Positions 58,477 through 64,000 of a DNA stretch of 64,000 nucleotides are shown in pieces (position 1 is the first letter of the stretch; every line of letters starts with the position of its first letter). The position numbers and the translations under genes were made by a program. This DNA is from Brachionus koreanus (Eukaryota; Rotifera; Eurotatoria; Ploima; Brachionidae), in contig PJRA01000524.1 of assembly GCA_016987375.1 (NCBI GenBank), forward strand, positions 1,478,691-1,542,690. Reading direction: 5' to 3'. The notes under the pieces were generated by a model. The model ran no database searches. It saw nothing but the letters and a program-made list of their open reading frames with translations, and was not told where the DNA came from.

Positions 58477-58673
58477 ATGCCAAAACACGGAAGAACTTCA
58501 GTAATTAGCTAAATTGGCATTAAAATTTTAATTCAAACTCATCTTGGGTTATTTAGCCAAGAATTTATGACAACTTCAATGCCCTGTATAGTCCGTATGG
58601 AACAGAATATACTCCAATTTTGGATACAAGAATAGTTGGCGGTCGGCTTTTTCACATCCGCGCAAGACCGTAA
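58477..58673 (+). CDS. Two-exon 46-aa protein, family unknown
   Basis: Exon 1 is 58477-58500 (MPKHGRTS), then a 56-bp intron with GTAATT donor and TTTAG acceptor, then exon 2 at 58557-58673. The joined frame is 46 codons plus TAA. Exon 2 is clearly less AT-rich than its surroundings and uses third-position C and G, unlike chance frames here. The peptide contains NFNALYSPYGTEYTPIL and RIVGGRLFHIRARP, rich in aromatic, Pro and Arg residues, with no signal peptide or membrane segment. I do not recognise the family. Small Tyr/Pro/Arg-rich proteins of this kind include microtubule-associated and ciliary factors, and the neighbours (SAMD15-like, C1orf87-like) are also of ciliary or testis type, but that is only a hint. 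It could also be the last part of a longer gene with a missed upstream exon. Confidence 0.6.
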
Positions 58674-59168
58674 TTAAACTTTATTTTTCTTCAAGAGTTT
58701 TTAAAACTTGTTGCGCAATAATTCTAATATTTTTTAAGATGTTATTTTAAGATAAATTTGATGGGGAAGTAGTAGAAATAAAGTTTTGCTTAAATTTCTA
58801 ATTTATTTAAACGTTCTGATTGAGTTTCCACTAGAACAGAAAAAAAGAAAAATAAATAAATCGTCTAAATATTTATTCTTTTAAAAATAATTGCAAAATA
58901 TTAAGTTTAGTTACGTAGCAGCACCGCATCGGTAACTAAGGCAATTTAAGGTAGTCGATTCTATTTCTGTCTCTTATTTCACTTATTTTTTTTTCTATTT
59001 AATACTGTTTCATTTTTGTTTGAAATAACAAATAAAATCGACTATGGTTAGTTATACGATTTAGAAAATATTAAATTTTCACTCTTTATTTTTCCAAAAT
59101 TGTTTAGAATATTTTAAAAACAGATTTCTAGAAAAGCGCAGACTACTTTTGAAAAAAATTAATGTAAA
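58674..59168. other. Intergenic between two plus-strand genes
   Basis: 495 bp of AT-rich sequence. It should contain the poly-A site of the small gene and the promoter of the next one. A small patch with TTACGTAGCAGCACCGCATC (58910-58929) stands out in composition and may be promoter-proximal. Confidence 0.45.
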
Positions 59169-61924
59169 ATGTCATTTTCAAGATGGTATCCAGTAAGCTC
59201 TTATTATTAGTAAGTATCTTTGAACAGTCTTTTAAATACTCTTAATTTTTAAGTGCTTTAAATTTCTTTAAAATGCAGTCAAAATTTCAATCTTCAATAA
59301 ATTTTTAAGATCACTAGGCATTTTTTGTTTGTTTTTTTTCTAAGAATTAATAAAATTTTTCAATTTCTAAATTTTTTTTATTAAAATCAAGTGACCCAGT
59401 TATACAACCAAGTAAGCCGATAGCAAATTTGCAGGCTCAAGACGAAGCAAAGTATCGAAAAGTTCCCAAAGGTCGATACGATACTACGTACAGACGTGAA
59501 TACCTTAATTTTGGAAACGTAATTAAATTATTTTTAGAAAAATTTAACACTATATTAATTTTTATTATTTTTGTTTTTTATTTCTGAATAAATAAAGTTT
59601 AAGGTAATAAATAGTTATAGCTTTTAGTATCCAAGATCAATGAATGAAAAGTTTTTTCTTTTTAAATCTTAAATGGCTATTTGCTTTTAAGCTGTTCTTA
59701 ATATTTGTTTCCATAATATTTTGTTGGCATATAATTTTGTTTTTCTCTTTAAAACAGGCATTTCCGAACGAGGCAAGCAATAATCCGCTGGAAAAATATG
59801 CAATTAACAATCCAAATGCTGCAAATGCGCCATCACAGCAAGTAAGCTATTTTTGTCTAATGCAAAAATTTTAATTCTGGTCGCCTAGAAAAACAACCAA
59901 ATTTTTGATTTCTAAGTTAATTAAACTTTCTTGATCAATTAAATTCAATAAAATTTTACAAATTTTCTATTTTAAAAAGGTAATCATAGAATAAATCCAT
60001 TTTTGTTTATGTTTTAATTAAAATTCTAAGTGTTTATTTAAACGAGATTTAAATTAGCTAAAAATAGTTAGGCGAACTGATTTTGAAAACAAAATAATAT
60101 AAAATTTTAAAAAGCTGTGAACAAAATTACATCTTAACAAAATAAAAAGCATTTTTCTAATTAATTTAAATTTTAAAGTCAATCTAATTTATTTAAATTT
60201 TTTAAAGACGAGCCAACTACCGAAAAGTTTTGACTGGTTCTATCACTATAACGATACAGTGATTAAGTTAAGCTAAATTAATCAAAAAAAATTAATAATA
60301 ATTTTTGATAATTTAAACCTAATTTTAACAAGCTTTAGATATTAAATTAATTTTTCATATCAGAATCACTAACCATAATTCTTTTGCTGATCGGTATGAA
60401 AAAAAGCCTATCTAAATAAAATTAATTGCTTTAAAGAAAATTTTATTTTTTTGAATTTATGAATTTTTTTTTTAGGCTTTAAATCCTTATCCTCTTCTTC
60501 CTCCAATAAATTCTTCACAAAATCAATTTAATCCATCGCACTCAATCGACCATATAGTCAATGACGCCGCGTACAACTACAACAAGCAGTTTAATAACCA
60601 GTCATCGGAAAATCAAGAGACTCTGTCTTCAGATAAAAATAATGATAACTATTTGCCAGTTGATCCCATTTACTTGAGTCCACAAGAAGAGGCCAATTTG
60701 ATAAGTGATGTGACACGCGAACTCGAAGGCTATTCCTCGGAAAATCTAAAAAATTTTTACTCCGAAATGCTGAGCTACGATCCGACAGCGACTGGCTTTG
60801 CCCATCATATGTACATAACTCTGGTCGCAATGAGAAACCAGCTGCCTTTGAGCGAGTCACTGATGCGCTTTTTAATGTCACGCTTTGTTTCTTCTAATCA
60901 ACAGCCTGGCTACGTCAACTATGAAGAATTGGTTAAATTTTTGGCCAAATGCATTGGTGAAGTTAGCAAAAAAATGTACTCTCCTCGGCCACAAAATCAA
61001 ATATATGAACACCCTTTGGCTAACCAAAGCCATTTGAGCCCAAGAACCATTGAAACATATGACCCGGATGAACAAGCTATTCTAAGGCTCATGCACGAAA
61101 ACATGAGAGATTGGGACCAAGTTAATTTGATTGACACTGATAATTTGAGAAAAAAATTCTATGAAATTGATCCATATAATCGATATATTCTAACTCAAAG
61201 AGAAGTAAAGAAAAAAAAAAAAAAAAAAAATTTTAATTAAAAATTTTTTAATGTAAGATTGAGGATGTTGTGTATAAAAATAGAATTCCAATACAACGAT
61301 CATTGATTTTTCAAATTTTAGAACGATATTGTAAGGTAGCAGTATCGCAATACAAATGGCCTGCGTTTGTTGACTTTTTGGAGAAAACAAAAAATTTAAA
61401 ATTGCCAAATAAGAAAAAGACGCATTATACGTTGAGAGAGGACGAAAAAGAAGCAGATATAACTCAATTTTCTTACAGACATAATCAATTGGAATCGCTT
61501 AGAAATATGGCCAGTGAACAAGAACGTCTAGATGAAATAAACAAACAAATATATAACTTACAAAATTTAAAAAACGAAACTAAACAAAAATTGGAGAGTA
61601 GATTGGAAAATGTTGTCAAAGGTGAAACTTGGTTTACAAGATTTATGAGACTGGCAAACGCCATGTACAATCACAGAATAAATGCCGGAAGTAAAATTAG
61701 AAATTTATAGTTTATTTTTTATTTTTATTTTTAAAATTTTTTTTAAAATTTAAGTTGAGTTTGCTTTACCAAAAGATGAAGCTAGACGCTTAATAACAGC
61801 CTATAACACAGTCTATGATTTAAGTATTCCAGAAGCAGTAATTGAAGATGGTCTTGCAATCAATACTGTAAAAGGAAATGTATTAATTGACAATTTGATT
61901 AAATTTTTGGCCAAAGTTAATTAA
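59169..61924 (+). CDS. EF-hand protein related to human C1orf87
   Basis: Exons 59169-59209, 59392-59518, 59758-59841, 60476-61204, 61258-61690 and 61755-61924 join in frame to 527 residues (human C1orf87 about 546). N-terminal 190 residues are low complexity, Asn/Pro-rich. Then come EF-hand-like helices: NFYSEMLSYDPTATGFAHHM, RFVSSNQQPGYVNYEELVKF and YEIDPYNRYILTQRE. The canonical calcium ligands are poor, so calcium binding is doubtful. The C terminus GETWFTRFMRLANAMYNHR followed by ARRLITAYNTVYDLS resembles, from memory, human ETWIDRFRKLENALY and ARRLIHNYNLIYNLS. This gives the family assignment moderate support. Function is unknown; the human protein has been called a carcinoma-related EF-hand protein. 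Exon 1 was chosen because only that frame gives the phase needed by exon 2. Intron 3 (634 bp) is empty; intron 4 holds a 20-base poly-A run. Confidence 0.8.
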
Positions 61925-63200
61925 ATAAAATTTTTCGATTTTTTCAACTCTTTTGAAAATTTATAAAAGGGCTTTTTTTTCGTTTCTAAAAAAGCTTAGT
62001 AAATTTATTTCTTAAATTTGCATTTTTTTATCATTAAATTTTTTCTAAAAATTAAAAATAAACTAATGGCAAAATAATTTTTAAAAATTTATTTTTTATT
62101 TCAAAAAATTTAAAAATGAAAAATCAATAATTTTAAAATTTTAAAAATTTATTTTAAATTTCTTTCTAAGATTATGAATTCATGATTAACTTTAATTTTT
62201 AATTTATAAGTTTTAGATTTATATGATGTAAATGTTGCTAAGAAAATCTCACAATCATGATTTTAAAAATATGATTAGTAGTTTGAAAAAAATCTCTATT
62301 ATCTAATTGAGTTTAGAGAGAGTAATAATAATTGGATCGCTTTAGCTCTAACATAATATTAGCACAATTAATCACCTGACAAATGACACTTTCTATTTTT
62401 ATCCAAATGTTTTTAGGATAAAAAAAAATTAATAACTCAATTAAAAGAATGTATGAATGATTAACAAACAAAAATCGTTGGGTCTGTTAACCAAGTTCAA
62501 TTTCCAAAATCAATTCAATTGAGAGAATAATTTATTTTATTCATAAAATAAAAAAAAATATACTGCCTACTTTTTTATTATTTTAAACTTTAATTTGAAT
62601 AAGAGTTTTTTAAAATAATAAAATAAATAATCTAAATAATCCATTTTAAAAGACTTCAATAAACTAATAAAGTATGTTTTCATATTATTTTAGTAAGTAA
62701 AATCAAAATTATAGGCCAAATTTAATGAATTTGACGTTGAATTTGAGTTAGAATTTTCTCAAAATTCTCAAAAATCAAAAAAAAATTTTTGCTAAATTTT
62801 CTTTATTTCACATTTTATGTGACTCGTTTTTTTTTTTTTTTTAAATGAAAATAAAATTATTTTGTTAATTAAAATTGAATAATTTTATAGTATTTTTGAT
62901 TAATGAGTCGATTGAAAAATAAAATTACAAAATGCTTACATGTAAACACTAGAGTATTTACCGTTTTTTTACTAGTAAGGACCGATAAATTTACATTTAT
63001 TTACTTCATTATACAATAATTTTCGAAAAAAACTTGTAAAAATAAGCTAAAATGGCTAAAAAAAGTAAATTTTTAGGCATTTTTTTAGAATTTTCGGATA
63101 ATTCAAAATCACATTTAAATTTGTCCAGCATTGTGAATTTTGGAACAAAAAACAAAAACAAAATTTCTAAATTAAAATAACTTTTTTTCTAAACGTCTAA
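61925..63200. other. Intergenic, nothing recognised
   Basis: AT-rich sequence with homopolymer runs. No coding or repeat with defined ends was seen. Confidence 0.5.
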
Positions 63201-63245
63201 AAATCGTTGTGTCAACTTTATCAACTGATGCATGGTTTCTATCAC

Positions 63246-63343
63246 CCAAATTTAGTTTGTGCTCTGCTATTAAATTTTAATAATTTTCAAATTCATTTAC
63301 TGTTTTGCACAATGTCAAAATTCTTGCACAAACTAAATTTGGG
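63246..63343. repeat. 18-bp perfect inverted repeat
   Basis: CCCAAATTTAGTTTGTGC at 63246-63263 and its exact complement at 63326-63343 could form a hairpin with a 62-base loop. It lies in the body of the SINE-like sequence downstream (minus sense) of the tRNA-like head. Confidence 0.8.
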
Positions 63344-63424
63344 TTTCACAAACCTTGGATCAGAAGATAAATTTTGCAGAACAATTTTAAAACCCTTATT
63401 GCAGAGATAGTTTAAAGTTTTTTC

Positions 63425-63500
63425 TACCATCAGTGGGTTTTGAACCCTCGATCCTCTGCTTGCATGACTACACACAAACCGCTCGGCTATACGGGCTTTT
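63425..63500 (-). repeat. tRNA-derived SINE head or tRNA pseudogene
   Basis: On the minus strand, TAGCCGAGCGG (63489-63479) fits the polymerase III A box TRGYNNARNGG exactly, and GGTTCAAAACC (63446-63436) fits the B box GGTTCRANNCC exactly. They are 32 nt apart, as in tRNAs. The 5' acceptor-like GCCCGTA has no complementary 3' strand after the T arm, so no functional tRNA can form. A tRNA-derived SINE with body toward 63200 is the best explanation. Boundaries and tail are unclear. Confidence 0.7.
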
Positions 63501-63628
63501 GTTTAAGAATGATACATTTTGTAAAATTTTTAAAAATTAAAAGACAAATTTAATAAAATTTATTAATAAATTAATTTTTCAAAATAGTTTTAAAAAAAAA
63601 ATCAAAAATTTCGATGAAGAAGAAAAAT
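63501..63628. other. ANKRD13-like gene 3' flank
   Basis: Short AT-rich segment between the SINE-like sequence and the ANKRD13-like stop codon. On the minus strand it should contain the polyadenylation site. Confidence 0.4.
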
Positions 63629-64000
63629 TTACTCAATCTGAATTTGCTCATAGCCTTGCGGAATCGAGAAAAAGTTTGGATCGAATTTGAAGTCACGTTT
63701 AAAATTTTGAAAACAAACTTTAGCACTTACAGTAGCCACTATTGGAATATCTTTTAAAACGATTAAATAAAATAACAAGAATTGGTATTAAAAAAAAATT
63801 TAAAAGTTACCAATTTTAACCGGAAAACCAGTTGGAAGTTTTAAATCTATAAATTCTTTTAGTCGTCTAAATTTTCCTAGAGGAGCTAGTGCCTCAAGTA
63901 AATTGTTCAACTCGGTTACTTCTAATGGAAATTCTTCTGACTTAAATTTTTTTTTTTAATTTTAAAAAAAAAAACTAATAATTTAAATTTAAACTTTACC
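63629..64000 (-). CDS. ANKRD13-family protein, C-terminal end (partial)
   Basis: Two minus-strand exons are visible, 63940-63811 and 63750-63629, joined in frame across a 60-bp intron. A donor GTAAAG at 63999-63994 suggests that an upstream exon ends at base 64000. The 83 codons include FPLEVTELNNLLEALAPL, LKEFIDLKLPTGFPVKIDIP and FFSIPQGYEQIQIE then stop. The phrase LPxGFPVKI(D/E)IP is characteristic of the GPCR-chaperone domain of ANKRD13 proteins. The stop soon after the IPxGY motif, without the ubiquitin-interacting motifs of ANKRD13A/B/D, points to the ANKRD13C type, which acts as an ER chaperone for GPCRs. Ankyrin repeats would lie outside the window. Confidence 0.75.

Overview
This is a nuclear window from a small, very AT-rich invertebrate animal. 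The evidence is spliced genes with GT-AG introns (many only about 47-64 bp) and metazoan-type proteins: an OATP transporter with a Kazal-like extracellular domain, RB1CC1/FIP200, FAN1, a PCTAIRE kinase and a peroxisomal SCPx thiolase. Non-LTR, LTR, MULE, Tc1 and MITE remnants are dense. A monogonont rotifer such as Brachionus would fit, but that is inference; nothing read here proves the species. Nothing bacterial or organellar was seen.

Layout. 1-9.2 kb: a lone 412-aa single-exon gene (distant P450 resemblance), a neuronal-calcium-sensor-like EF-hand gene, then about 4.8 kb without recognisable genes. 9.3-17.7 kb: a seven-exon PCTAIRE kinase (CDK16/17/18 type) with large introns, one carrying a TTAA-flanked MITE. 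20.0-21.6 kb: a broken Ty3/gypsy-like element (one LTR plus gag) cut by a TTAA MITE and abutting another. 22.0-25.7 kb (minus): complete FAN1 in three exons, with a foldback repeat in intron 1. 27.1-27.6 kb: a decayed LINE tail and a TA-flanked MITE. 28.2-30.5 kb: SCPx with two tandem SCP2 domains and a C-terminal SKL. 30.9-35.2 kb (minus): an SLCO/OATP transporter, convergent with SCPx. 35.4-39.9 kb: a transposon graveyard (MULE fragment, 5'-truncated LINE with 13-bp target-site duplication, second RT fragment). 40.2-41.6 kb: alpha-1,3-fucosyltransferase. 43.06-43.9 kb: a Tc1 element interrupted by a 585-base assembly gap. 44.4-46.2 kb (minus): phosphoglucomutase. 47.3-48.9 kb: LINE-derived copies. 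49.6-55.6 kb: RB1CC1/FIP200 in ten exons, followed by an inverted copy of the same LINE-derived unit. 57.5-58.2 kb (minus): a short SAMD15-like protein, divergent from a two-exon 46-aa gene at 58.5 kb. 59.2-61.9 kb: a C1orf87-like EF-hand protein. 63.4 kb: a tRNA-derived SINE-like sequence. 63.6-64.0 kb (minus): the 3' end of an ANKRD13-family gene.

The genes are unrelated housekeeping and signalling genes, not an operon or cluster. FAN1 is interstrand-crosslink repair, RB1CC1 is autophagy initiation, SCPx is peroxisomal lipid oxidation, PGM and FUT are sugar metabolism and glycosylation. Splice models were made by eye from frame continuity, GT-AG sites and remembered family sequences. No search was run. 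I did not find one convincing new multi-gene system. The most unusual items are the 46-aa spliced gene, the P450-like protein without a heme cysteine, the tandem SCP2 architecture, and the TTAA MITE sitting precisely inside a gag frame.
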